Shown: positions 45,596 through 53,871 of the stretch, one piece after another
Layout of the letters: each line of letters begins with the position of its first letter
Position numbering within the stretch: the first letter of the stretch is position 1
DNA from: Xenorhabdus kozodoii
GTDB lineage: Bacteria > Pseudomonadota > Gammaproteobacteria > Enterobacterales > Enterobacteriaceae
Length of the DNA: 64,000 nt
Direction: 5' to 3'
Assembly (NCBI RefSeq): GCF_002632875.1
Contig: NZ_NJCX01000013.1
Span: forward strand, 33,851-97,850
The notes under the pieces: generated by a model
What the model saw: only the letters and a program-made list of their open reading frames with translations
Databases searched by the model: none
Told to the model about the DNA's origin: nothing
Program-made: the position numbers and the translations under genes

Positions 45596-46354
45596 ATGAT
45601 ACACCTTTTGATTGTAGACGCTTTAAATCTGATCCGACGCATCCATGCAGTACAAGGAAGCCCTTGTGTTCTTGCCTGTGAACATGCGTTAAAACAGTTA
45701 ATTACCCACGCATCACCCACTCACGCCGTTGCGGTATTTGATGAAGATGACCGCAGCCATAGTTGGCGCCATCATCTTTTTCCTGATTACAAAGCAGGCC
45801 GCCCGGCTATGCCGGACAATTTACAACAAGAAATGCCCTCCATTAAGCAGGCATTCAATGCATTAGGAGTCACTTGCTGGCACGCGGAAGGACATGAAGC
45901 GGATGATTTGGCCGCAACATTGGCAACAAAAGTCGCCGATAGCGGGCATAGTGTCACGATCGTTTCAACAGATAAAGGCTATTGCCAGCTCCTTTCCCCC
46001 AATATTCAAATTCGTGATTACTTCCAAAAACGCTGGCTGGATCTGCCTTTTGTCCGGCAAGAGTTTGGCGTTGAACCTGGTCAACTCCCCGATTATTGGG
46101 GGCTTGCAGGCATTAGTAGCAGTAAAATTCCCGGCATTCAGGGTATTGGCCCCAAAACGGCCGCTATTCTGCTACAGCAAGCGGGTACGCTGGATAATTT
46201 ATTCCAAAATTTGGCAACCCAACCGGATAAATGGCGAAAAAAATTGGCGTCTCACAAGGAAATAGCGTATATCAGCCGTGAAATTGCTTCGCTAAAAACG
46301 GATTTGTCACTACAAGGTAATTTGCAGCAGTTGAGACTGGCTTATGCCAGATAG
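45596..46354 (+). CDS. xni: Flap endonuclease Xni (exonuclease IX)
   Basis: Xni (252 aa) is a 5'-nuclease domain protein related to the Pol I 5'-3' nuclease. The metal site residues include [31 protein letters not shown] and [11 protein letters not shown]; the helix-three-turn-helix is [17 protein letters not shown]. It is full length. It is the last backbone gene before the island: its stop is only 46 bases from the left direct repeat. Confidence 0.94.
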   Translation: MIHLLIVDALNLIRRIHAVQGSPCVLACEHALKQLITHASPTHAVAVFDEDDRSHSWRHHLFPDYKAGRPAMPDNLQQEMPSIKQAFNALGVTCWHAEGHEADDLAATLATKVADSGHSVTIVSTDKGYCQLLSPNIQIRDYFQKRWLDLPFVRQEFGVEPGQLPDYWGLAGISSSKIPGIQGIGPKTAAILLQQAGTLDNLFQNLATQPDKWRKKLASHKEIAYISREIASLKTDLSLQGNLQQLRLAYAR

Positions 46355-46381
46355 ATGAAATTCCCAATAGGATAAATGCAT

Positions 46382-46421
46382 AAGTCCCTGTGTCGGTGGT
46401 TCGATTCCGCTTCCGGCACCA
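46382..46421 (+). tRNA. tRNA-Phe-like 3' fragment (not a complete tRNA)
   Basis: GTGTC-GGTGG-TTCGATT-CCGCT-TCCGGC-ACCA reads as variable loop, T-arm, acceptor strand and CCA of a tRNA. It most resembles the 3' end of tRNA-Phe (GTGTCCTTGGTTCGATTCCGAGTCCGGGCACCA in E. coli), with one acceptor base missing. No matching 5' half exists upstream, where xni ends at 46354. I read it as an attachment-site remnant rather than an expressed tRNA. Confidence 0.6.
46400..46415. repeat. attL: left copy of the 16-bp direct repeat
   Basis: TTCGATTCCGCTTCCG recurs exactly at 59139-59154, 12.7 kb away. It covers the T-loop and 3' T-stem of the tRNA-like fragment, a typical core for P4-family integrases, and lies 172 bases upstream of the integrase start. 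CAACTT also follows both copies within 16 bases. Confidence 0.8.
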
Positions 46422-46586
46422 CTTCAACTTCCAGTGAAGTCCAGCCCAGTCAAACAATTTCTCACAAATCCAGCAAAATCAACATCCTTTCTTATTTTTA
46501 GGTCTAGTTTCGTCTGTTGCAATCAAGAAGCAGCAAAGGGCATAATCCGGGGCACTTACCGTTCGATTACAAGGATGCCCTTAATA

Positions 46587-47858
46587 ATGAAACTAAACGC
46601 ACGACAAATCGAAACCGCAAAACCCAAAGAAAGAACCTACAAACTCGCCGATGGCGGTGGCCTCTATTTAGAAGTCTCGTCACGTGGCTCAAAATACTGG
46701 CGCATGAAGTATTACCGCCCGACCGATAAAAAAGAAGACCGACTGGCGTTCGGTGTCTATCCGACAGTATCGTTAGCCGATGCCCGCGCTAAACGCGATG
46801 AAGCCAAAAAGCTGATTGCTCAGGGTATCGACCCCAAAGCCGAGAAAAAAGGCACACCAACGCCCGCCAAAATCAATTCGTTTGAACAAGTCGCCCGTGC
46901 ATGGCACGCCAGTAACAAACGCTGGAGCGACAGCCACCGTCAAAAAATCCTGCGCAGCCTTGAGCAGTATATCTTCCCGCATATCGGCGCCCGCGATATT
47001 ATCACATTACGTACCAGCCAGCTTTTAGCGCCGGTCAAAGCCATTGATGAACAGAGCAAACACGATATCGCCCAGCGATTACGGCAGCGTGTCACCGCCA
47101 TCATGCGCTACGCCGTCCAGAATGATATTCTGGAGTCCAACCCGGCTAATGACATGGCAGGCGCACTCATCACCACAAAATCCCGCCATCACCCCGCCCT
47201 GCCCCATGAATACTTGCCTGACTTTTTGGCTCGCTTATCTGCCTATCGCGGGCGCTTACTGACCAAGCTCGCGGTAGAGCTGGCGCTGCTGACGTTTGTC
47301 CGTTCCAGTGAGCTGAGATTTGCCCGCTGGCAGGAAATCGACCTTGAAAACGCGGTCTGGAAAATTCCCGCCACAAGGCAACCCATTAAAGGCGTTCGCT
47401 TTTCTGAGCGCGGCATGAAAATGAAGACTGATCACCTTGTACCGTTAAGTCGTCAGGCTGTTTTACTTATCCACGCATTGCAGGAACTGAGCGGCAATTG
47501 TGAAGTGATGTTCCCCAGCGATCATAATTCCGCAAAAGTCATGAGTGAAAACACCGTCAACAAAGCGCTACGGGCAATGGGCTACGACACCCAAACCGAT
47601 GTCTGCGGACATGGTTTTCGCACAATGGCGCGCGGTGCAATGGGCGAATCCGGCCTGTGGAGCGATGACGCCATTGAGCGCCAGTTAAGCCATATCGAAC
47701 GCAACAACGTGCGGGCGGCGTATATTCACACGTCTAAACATCTGGACGAACGGCGGCTGATGATGCAGTGGTGGGCGGATTATCTGGATGCTAACCGGGA
47801 AAAATCCATCACACCCTATGACTTCGCCAAACCGCTGCGCGACAAAAAAAACCGCTAG
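46587..47858 (+). CDS. P4-family tyrosine integrase
   Basis: The integrase (423 aa from the ATG at 46587) starts MKLNARQIETAKPKERTYKLADGGGL, the arm-binding DUF4102 domain of P4 integrases. A core-binding domain (about 95-185) and a catalytic domain follow. Catalytic residues of the R-H-R-Y set are visible: Arg in TFVRSSELRFARW, HGFRTMARG, His in QLSHIERN, and Tyr in AAYIHTSKHL. An AAGGA lies 11 bases upstream; ATG 46575 is also in frame. It appears intact, so excision may still be possible. Confidence 0.93.
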   Translation: MKLNARQIETAKPKERTYKLADGGGLYLEVSSRGSKYWRMKYYRPTDKKEDRLAFGVYPTVSLADARAKRDEAKKLIAQGIDPKAEKKGTPTPAKINSFEQVARAWHASNKRWSDSHRQKILRSLEQYIFPHIGARDIITLRTSQLLAPVKAIDEQSKHDIAQRLRQRVTAIMRYAVQNDILESNPANDMAGALITTKSRHHPALPHEYLPDFLARLSAYRGRLLTKLAVELALLTFVRSSELRFARWQEIDLENAVWKIPATRQPIKGVRFSERGMKMKTDHLVPLSRQAVLLIHALQELSGNCEVMFPSDHNSAKVMSENTVNKALRAMGYDTQTDVCGHGFRTMARGAMGESGLWSDDAIERQLSHIERNNVRAAYIHTSKHLDERRLMMQWWADYLDANREKSITPYDFAKPLRDKKNR

Positions 47859-47997
47859 CACAACTTGCAACCCATTAATTTTCATCGAGAGAAAAACAAT
47901 TAACGCTGTTCATTGTGTCTTGCTTTTTCAATAATTCGCCTGTCATCAAACAACGTCCACGGTGAGCGCTCAAGGACTCGGTAACAGGAGAATTAAC

Positions 47998-48204
47998 ATG
48001 ACAATGACAGCAGTGAAAACACACTTGATTCGTTTGCCGGAAGTGCAGCGCAGAACAGGTTACAGCAAAGCGTGGATCTACCAACTGATTAGTGACGGCG
48101 CATTCCCAAAACAGGTCAAGATTGGCCCACGTTCCATAGCCTTTATTGAAGCAGAAATTGATGACTGGATCGCCCAGCGTATCGCGGAATCACGTGCGGC
48201 ATAA
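47998..48204 (+). CDS. AlpA-family transcriptional activator/excisionase-like protein
   Basis: This small MerR-like winged-HTH protein (68 aa) has LIRLPEVQRRTGYSKAWIYQLISDGAFPKQVKIGPRSIAF, the AlpA/phage_AlpA signature. Such proteins regulate integrase expression and excision in P4-like elements. The ATG at 47998 has ACAGGAG about 6 bases upstream. It is followed by a hairpin (48245-48279, AACGCC / GGCGTT). It lies between int and the primase, the usual place. Confidence 0.88.
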   Translation: MTMTAVKTHLIRLPEVQRRTGYSKAWIYQLISDGAFPKQVKIGPRSIAFIEAEIDDWIAQRIAESRAA

Positions 48205-48307
48205 CACAGAAAAAATATGACATAAGAAACGTAATATAAAACACAACGCCCCGTAGTGCGTCCAACACTGCGAGGCGTTTCACCAACAATCATTAAGCAA
48301 GGTAAAA

Positions 48308-48733
48308 ATGATGGATGATACACAGCATACCCAAACTCGCCCTAAATTTACAGTTCAAAAAACATCGGGTAACCAAAAATCGTTCGACCTGATCCAGACC
48401 GTAAAAACCTCCGCCATGTATTCTTGGTCAAACCTTCTGCCAGCTTGCGGTATTGAAATCCCAGCAAAGGGTAAACATGGTGCCTGCCCTATTTGCGGCG
48501 GTACTGACCGTTTCCACTTTATTGACGATCACCATCACGGCAACTGGCATTGTCGCCAGTGTGATACTCCAAACTATGGCGATGGGCTGGATTTAGTGGC
48601 AAAAACCAAAGGGATCTCGATTCTTGAAGCAGCAAAAGTTGTCGCTAATGTACTGGCGCTACCTTTACCCGAACCCCAGCCAAAGAAACCCATTATCCCA
48701 CACAACCGATTGCCGAAAGAGTCGCGGCACTGA
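48308..48733 (+). CDS. P4 alpha-like primase, zinc-binding N-terminal part (frameshifted)
   Basis: The fragment (141 aa) carries the primase zinc finger: ACPICGGTDRFHF then WHCRQCDTPNYGDGLDL. In P4 alpha this is joined to Toprim and helicase domains in one chain. Here the frame closes at a TGA (48731-48733), and the last 16 or so residues (IIPHNRLPKESRH) look out of frame. The -1 frame across 48682-48732 reads a plausible linker (PIAERVAALMAQTVAG) into the next ORF, consistent with one lost base near 48680-48690. Confidence 0.75.
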   Translation: MMDDTQHTQTRPKFTVQKTSGNQKSFDLIQTVKTSAMYSWSNLLPACGIEIPAKGKHGACPICGGTDRFHFIDDHHHGNWHCRQCDTPNYGDGLDLVAKTKGISILEAAKVVANVLALPLPEPQPKKPIIPHNRLPKESRH

Positions 48734-50664
48734 TGGCGCAAACTGTCGCCGGGCAATCGCCTTATCTAACCACAAAAGGACTGCAATATCCTAATCAGCG
48801 TTTGCTGGAAGACGGATCATTATTAATACCATTGGTAACACTGGATGAAAACGTTACAGGTGCGCAGATCATCAACCCCGATGGCGAGAAAAAATTACTC
48901 TCTGGTAGCCAGAAAAAAGGGGCGTTTATTGCGTTGTCAGCGCTGAGCGAGAATCCCGATATGCTTGTTATTACCGAGTGTTATGCCACAGCACTCACCG
49001 TTTACCAGTTCTATTATGGTACTGTTCTGGCAGCCTTGGATGCGGGTAATTTGCTTTCTGTTGCTCAATCAGTTCGCAAACACTGGCCTGATACGAAAAT
49101 CATTATTGCCGCAGATAACGACTGGCATCACGCCGACGAACTGGATAAAAACGGCAAGCCAAAAACGAATGTCGGCAAGGTTTCGGCAGAGAAAGCCGCT
49201 CTTGCAGTGAATGGCTGGGTTACGTTGCCACCAACTGAGTGCAAAGCTGATTGGGACGATTATCGCCAGAATCACGGTATCGAGGCAGCAAAACAGGCTT
49301 TTGGTGAGGGGCTTTATCAACCGGCATCAACCAAGAAAAAAACAGCTACTCAGCCCAATGATGGTGAGCCTTCCAAGCTGACACTCTGCCAGATGGGAGC
49401 CAGCCAGCGTGGAGAAGTCTTATTGGCACGTTATGACGGTGATTTGGCATTGGATGGCGCTTCGGAAACCGTTCATCACTATGATGGTATTGTCTGGCGT
49501 CCGGTCAGTGACCGTGATTTAAAGCGGGAAATGGTGGCAGCCTTTATGGAAGAAAAGTTGCCGTACTCGCCGCATGGCATCAGCTCTGCGGTGGATGCCC
49601 TGAAATTACAGCTTCCCATGATGCAGCCGCCAAAGCGCCACTTAATCGGATTCAGCAATGGGGTGTTTGACCTGAAAAGTTGTCAATTTCGGCCTCATCG
49701 CAAACATGATTGGCTATTGCTTGCCAGTGATGTCGAATTCAGTTCACCCGTTTCGGGGGAAACCCTGCAAGATTATGCGCCACAGTTCTGGCGTTGGCTT
49801 AACCGGGCGACAGCCAACTGTGAGAACAAATTTGATCGGGTACTGGCGGCGCTGTTTATGGTGCTGGCGAACCGTTACGACTGGCAGTTGTTTCTGGAAG
49901 TCACCGGCGCCGGAGGCAGTGGCAAAAGCATCTTTGCTGAAATCTGTTCAATACTGGCAGGGAAAGGCCATACTGTTTCTGCCAATATGGCCGATGGCTC
50001 CGGCATCAAGGCCATTACAGGTGGTGACGAAGTTGCTATCGATCCGAAGCATAAACAACCCTATTCAACCCGCATTCCTGCTGTGGTTTTGGCGGTAAAT
50101 AATAACGCCATGAGTTTCAGTGATCGTAGTGGTGGAGTATCGCGGCGTCGCGTGATTTTTAACTTTTCCGAAGTTGTGCCGGAAAATGAACGTGACCCAC
50201 TCCTACGGGATAAAATCGCAGCAGAATTGCCCGTGATTATCCGGCATCTACTGCATAAATTCGCTGACCCACAAACTGCAAGGCGATTACTGGCAGAGCA
50301 ACAGAAATCAGAGGAAGCGCTGGATATCAAACGCGGTACCGATCCACTGGTTGATTTCTGTGGCTACCTGCTTGCGTCCAATGAAGATGACGGCCTGTTA
50401 ATCGGCAATGCGGAAATTATGCCGTTTAATCCCCGCAAATACCTTTATCACGCCTATCTTGCCTATATGAAAGGCAATAACCTGAACAAACCCATTTCTG
50501 TAACGCGTTTTGGCATGGATATGCCCGGCGCGCTGACAGAATACAGTCAGCATTACCTGCGCAAGAAAAGCAAACACGGTATTCGTAGCAACCTGAACCT
50601 AGATCTTGATACCGCCATCGAATGGATGCCAAAACTGACAAGGAATGACCTGCCAGAAAAATAA
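48733..50664 (+). CDS. P4 alpha-like primase/helicase, Toprim and SF3-helicase part
   Basis: This protein (643 aa) continues the preceding fragment. The Toprim region is LVITECYATALTVYQF and KIIIAADNDW (about 75-135); the helicase Walker A is GAGGSGKS (about 392-399), followed by the D5/SF3-type arginine finger region SDRSGGVSRRRVIFNF. It would act in self-replication of the excised island from the iteron site immediately downstream. The ATG overlaps the previous stop (TGATG), so reinitiation could yield a separate chain lacking the zinc finger. Confidence 0.8.
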   Translation: MAQTVAGQSPYLTTKGLQYPNQRLLEDGSLLIPLVTLDENVTGAQIINPDGEKKLLSGSQKKGAFIALSALSENPDMLVITECYATALTVYQFYYGTVLAALDAGNLLSVAQSVRKHWPDTKIIIAADNDWHHADELDKNGKPKTNVGKVSAEKAALAVNGWVTLPPTECKADWDDYRQNHGIEAAKQAFGEGLYQPASTKKKTATQPNDGEPSKLTLCQMGASQRGEVLLARYDGDLALDGASETVHHYDGIVWRPVSDRDLKREMVAAFMEEKLPYSPHGISSAVDALKLQLPMMQPPKRHLIGFSNGVFDLKSCQFRPHRKHDWLLLASDVEFSSPVSGETLQDYAPQFWRWLNRATANCENKFDRVLAALFMVLANRYDWQLFLEVTGAGGSGKSIFAEICSILAGKGHTVSANMADGSGIKAITGGDEVAIDPKHKQPYSTRIPAVVLAVNNNAMSFSDRSGGVSRRRVIFNFSEVVPENERDPLLRDKIAAELPVIIRHLLHKFADPQTARRLLAEQQKSEEALDIKRGTDPLVDFCGYLLASNEDDGLLIGNAEIMPFNPRKYLYHAYLAYMKGNNLNKPISVTRFGMDMPGALTEYSQHYLRKKSKHGIRSNLNLDLDTAIEWMPKLTRNDLPEK

Positions 50665-50714
50665 TTTCTTCTTATTTACAGTGATTTTCAAAGAAATATA
50701 AAAAAGTATTCACC

Positions 50715-50927
50715 ACTGTTCACTCTGTAATTTAAATCAGATATATCAATGTATTATAAGGTTAATAGTGATTTTTAAACTGTTCACAACTCTTCAACCC
50801 TGTTCACCTTTTTCAGATTGAAGGTGAGCGGTTGGGTGAAGAGTGATGATGAGTTTGATTTCAAGTCATCACCATTTAATGAATTGAATTTAATAGAAAA
50901 TAATTAAAGGTGAACAGGGTGAACAGT
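50715..50927. repeat. Iteron array, candidate replication origin of the island
   Basis: Five exact copies of GTGAACAG or its complement CTGTTCAC occur at 50716, 50780, 50800 (complement orientation), and 50910 and 50919 (direct). Near-matches lie at 50705, 50835 and 50928. GGTGAACAG is the type I iteron bound by P4 alpha as I recall it, and the array sits directly behind the alpha-like gene in AT-rich DNA. Confidence 0.72.
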
Positions 50928-50993
50928 TTCACCCCTAATTCTTTAATAGGGTGGGGTAAGCAAAAAAGTTTTCTCTAGCAGGTGTTTTTAGCT

Positions 50994-51035
50994 CTCCGGA
51001 TTACCGGGGTAATTTATTAGCCCGGTAATCCGGAG
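50994..51035. terminator. Perfect 15-bp inverted repeat downstream of the iterons
   Basis: CTCCGGATTACCGGG and its exact reverse complement are separated by 12 AT-rich bases. It has no T-run, so it may be a terminator, part of the origin, or a boundary of an old insertion. It lies 30 bases from the IS remnant. Confidence 0.5.
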
Positions 51036-51064
51036 AAGACAAGCGTAGCGCGTCAGTGTTCTGC

Positions 51065-51370
51065 TCAAGAAAAACCGGACATTTTTTCGAAGATCCTTTC
51101 ATATTCTACCAGTGTTAAATAACCATTAGCGGCATGTAACCGGGTTAAATTGTAGTAATGTAGATAATCCAGCACATATTGTTTCATCTCCTTATGATTT
51201 TCATGAGACGTTTTAAATAGTCAGTCATGTTTTAAACTGCCAAAGAAACGTTCAACAACTGCATTATCCCAACAAGCTCCCACATCTCCCTGACTCACTC
51301 TCATGTTATAGCCATTGAGCAAGTCCTGATACTACTGGCTCGTATATTGACTTTCTCTATCACTATGAAA
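51065..51370 (-). pseudogene. IS3-family transposase remnant (C-terminal part)
   Basis: Minus-strand translation gives HSDRESQYTSQ, then DVGACWDNAVVERFFGSLK and a typical C-terminus YNLTRLHAANGYLTLVEYE: the second Asp and the Glu of the IS3 OrfB DDE site. Two in-frame stops (TAG after TSQ, TGA replacing Trp in HDW) and the missing N-terminus make it inactive. No terminal repeats remain. It may have been the vehicle that brought in the AT-rich cargo; that is inference. Confidence 0.85.
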
Positions 51371-51694
51371 AACAAAATAGAGTTAAAAAAGAATAACAAT
51401 TAATTTAAATTTTAAATTAAATTTATAGAAATAAAAAATATTATTTATTTTAAGATAAATTGTTATTATTTAACATTGTAAATATATAATTATAACTTAT
51501 AGTTTCATCAAAAAAATTAAATTTAAAGTGAATTTAAAAATAATAAACATTAAGTTTGTTTGATTTAAATCAATAATCACACCATTATTAATTTGTTGTT
51601 AATATGCTATATTTCAACTCAACGAATCATGAGATTCCTAAATTAAACTGAATATTTTTCTTACGTCAGTAATGGGATATGCAAGGAAATTAAT
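51371..51694. other. AT-rich upstream region of the RiPP operon
   Basis: The 324 bases are almost entirely A/T, with no gene. They mark the abrupt composition change into the cargo. A promoter for the maturase must lie here or nearby, but the base bias makes any single -10/-35 pair unconvincing. The maturase ATG is preceded by AAGGAAAT. Confidence 0.5.
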
Positions 51695-52908
51695 ATGCAA
51701 CTTGTAAATATAATAAAACCAACCCATAGATGTAATTTAGCATGCAAATATTGTTATAATGAAGACATAAGACATCCTGTTATGACACTGGAATTTCTTG
51801 AAAAAACAATTAAAGATACGTTCGACTATGCTAATGACAAGAAAGTATTTACTTATGTTCATTTCATATGGCATGGTGGTGAACCAATGCTACCCGGTAT
51901 TAGTTTCTATGAAAATGTTGTCGCTTTTCAGGAAAAATATAGCAATGGTATAAGGTACTTAAATGCCCTTCAAACAAATGGAACATTAATAACCCAAAGA
52001 TTGTGTGATTTTATTAAAAAAATAAATTTTTCATGTCCATATCTATCGATGGACCTAAAGATCTAAATGATAAAAATGATAAAAATGATAAAAATAGAGT
52101 TACACATAAGGACACTGGGAGTTTCAATAAGATTATTGAAGGAATCAATAAACTAAGAAAAAATGATATTGATGTTGGTTGTGCTTTAGTAATGAGCAAG
52201 ACAAACATGAATCATACGGATGAAATATATGATTTCATGTTTGAAAATAAATTACCATTTAACGTGATTCCATTAAATAAATCAGGAAATGCTGTAGATA
52301 ATTATCAAGATCTAGGATTAGGCCCTGATGAATATTATCTACCATGGAGTAAATTATATGATAAATGGTTTTATGCAGAACCTAAAAATTACATTTTTGT
52401 TTCTGATTTTGTAAGGAAAACTCAGGCAATTCTAGCAGGAAGAGCGGCTGATTGTATAGGAATGGCTCAATGTGGAAATACCTCCTTTTCTGTTGATCCT
52501 GTTGGGGATTTATATCCATGCGCAAGTCTCTCAGCTCAACCTGATATGAAATATGGTAATTTACAGAATAATTCCATTTTAGAATTAATGAGTAGTACAA
52601 GGGCAACAATATATAGAACAAGAGAAGGCACTGATTCGTGTAAAAAATGCAAGTGGCAACATGTCTGTCACGGTGGTTGTCCTGCAAGGGCATATAAATA
52701 CCATGATAATGATATATCTCATAAAGACTATTATTGCCCAAGCTTGTATAAAATGTATGAACATATAGAAAAAAGATTAAATGAAAGAGGGTTAACTGCA
52801 AGTAAGCCATATAGTAAACATATGAGTGATGGTCTGCTTGGAACTAGTGCTTTTTTAGAGATAGAAAAGCATAAATCCAAGTTAATAGAAGTAGTAAATA
52901 TTAAATAA
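51695..52908 (+). pseudogene. Radical SAM/SPASM RiPP maturase, frameshifted (XyeB/XncB-like)
   Basis: The gene is split into ORFs 51695-52066 and 52033-52908. The first has the radical SAM 4Fe-4S motif CNLACKYCY, then WHGGEPML and LQTNGTLI. The second begins ISIDGPKD and ends in a SPASM domain with cysteines in CIGMAQC, LYPCASL, CKKCKWQHVCHGGCPA and YYCPS. Adding one A to the seven-A tract at about 52015-52021 restores a 404-residue enzyme. A triple 9-bp repeat (GATAAAAAT, 52069-52095) encodes DKN-DKN-DKN. The adjacent precursor and context suggest a cyclophane-forming maturase; the exact subfamily is inference. Confidence 0.8.
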
Positions 52909-52927
52909 ACATGATAAGGAACTTACT

Positions 52928-53095
52928 ATGAAAGACTTAAAAAAAAGTAATTTATGGAATAAAGCGCTAGTAGATTGCGTAGGTGGAGCAGGAAAAGATG
53001 TTGGTCAGTCTGTAGAACCTAAGCAGGTAAACAAACTTGTAAAACGAGCAGCTAGTCCTGGTTGGGATGGTAATATATATAAATATGGTTTTTAA
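52928..53095 (+). CDS. RiPP precursor peptide (55 aa), XyeA/XncA-like
   Basis: This is a 55-codon ORF with an ideal AAGGA seven bases before the ATG, 19 bases after the maturase. The leader part is Lys-rich, with a double-glycine site (LVDCVGG at 14-20) suited to the C39 exporter. The C-terminus KRAASPGWDGNIYKYGF is aromatic-rich (W46, Y51, Y53, F55) and follows a helical segment VEPKQVNKLVKR. I identify it by place, length and composition, not by a database match. Mature product after GG cleavage would be 35 aa, though a second cleavage before the core is possible. Confidence 0.75.
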   Translation: MKDLKKSNLWNKALVDCVGGAGKDVGQSVEPKQVNKLVKRAASPGWDGNIYKYGF

Positions 53096-53104
53096 TTAGC
53101 TATA

Positions 53105-53137
53105 GGGAGAGGGAATATCCTCTCCCACTCATCTTTT
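53105..53137 (+). terminator. Terminator between precursor and export genes
   Basis: Perfect 8-bp arms GGGAGAGG / CCTCTCCC with a 6-base loop, then CTTTTTATT, start only 10 bases after the precursor stop. It would let maturase plus precursor form one unit and leave export genes to read-through or their own promoter. In the following 53138-53406 gap a TATAAT at 53368 is the best -10 candidate; I see no gene there. Confidence 0.8.
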
Positions 53138-53406
53138 TATTGCGCATCTAAACATTCATAATAAAAAACCTTCCTATTAATCCGTTAAATTTACGTAATT
53201 CTGTGGAATTAATCATAAATGGATCTGTTTTCATATGGATCTAAGATATTTAAAGATTTAAAAAATAGTGTAGAAGTCTTTTCATAGTAGGTGAGTTATT
53301 TTTCTTGAAAATTTTTATGATAATTAAAGCATTAATTTTTGAAATTTTTAAAAAAATGATTAAACTATATAATTATTATGAATCGTAAATCTTAGAGGCT
53401 TATGTG

Positions 53407-53871
53407 ATGGGTAACGAAAAAAAAGTAGTGCTTTTTATTATTTTAATTGTATCTATACTTACTGCGTTTATTGGGTTTATAGTTCATGTTATTAATGTTG
53501 AATGGTTAATACCATACATTAGAAGTGAAGTAAATAACGTATCTGTTTTACCCTCTTGGGATGTTAGGTACTTGGCTGCATTCACAAGTATAGAAACAGG
53601 TTTTGGTATAACAATCTTATATATACTTATAAAAAAGGGCATGCCTACATATAATTCTTTCACAAGAGGAATTATTATGTGGTTACTTGAATTGGCGATC
53701 ATGGGTAGACTAGTTCGGCAACCATTAATGGATTTTGCTATAGGAAACCCTTTCTTAATATCTATGTTACAAAACTCAATATCATGGATTAATTGGTTTC
53801 TCATTTGCCTTATAACTACATTTTTATATGATTATTTAATTAAATCATGGTGTGAAAATAATAATGGATGA
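53407..53871 (+). CDS. Small four-helix membrane protein of the RiPP locus
   Basis: The protein (154 aa) is not recognised. It has four hydrophobic segments at about 7-28, 54-75, 92-110 and 127-150, with basic loops between. GTG 53404 is an alternative start; ATG 53407 has TTAGAGG 8 bases upstream. It overlaps the HlyD gene. Its place at the head of the export operon suggests an immunity protein or an accessory to export; both are inference. Confidence 0.6.
   Translation: MGNEKKVVLFIILIVSILTAFIGFIVHVINVEWLIPYIRSEVNNVSVLPSWDVRYLAAFTSIETGFGITILYILIKKGMPTYNSFTRGIIMWLLELAIMGRLVRQPLMDFAIGNPFLISMLQNSISWINWFLICLITTFLYDYLIKSWCENNNG

Noticed and set aside
46382-46421. A functional tRNA gene at the island's left end
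   Set aside because: Only T-arm, acceptor strand and CCA are present, one acceptor base is missing, and no D-arm or anticodon arm exists upstream.
52069-52095. A CRISPR-like or minisatellite array
   Set aside because: Just three 9-bp units within the maturase gene; no spacers and no cas genes anywhere in the window.
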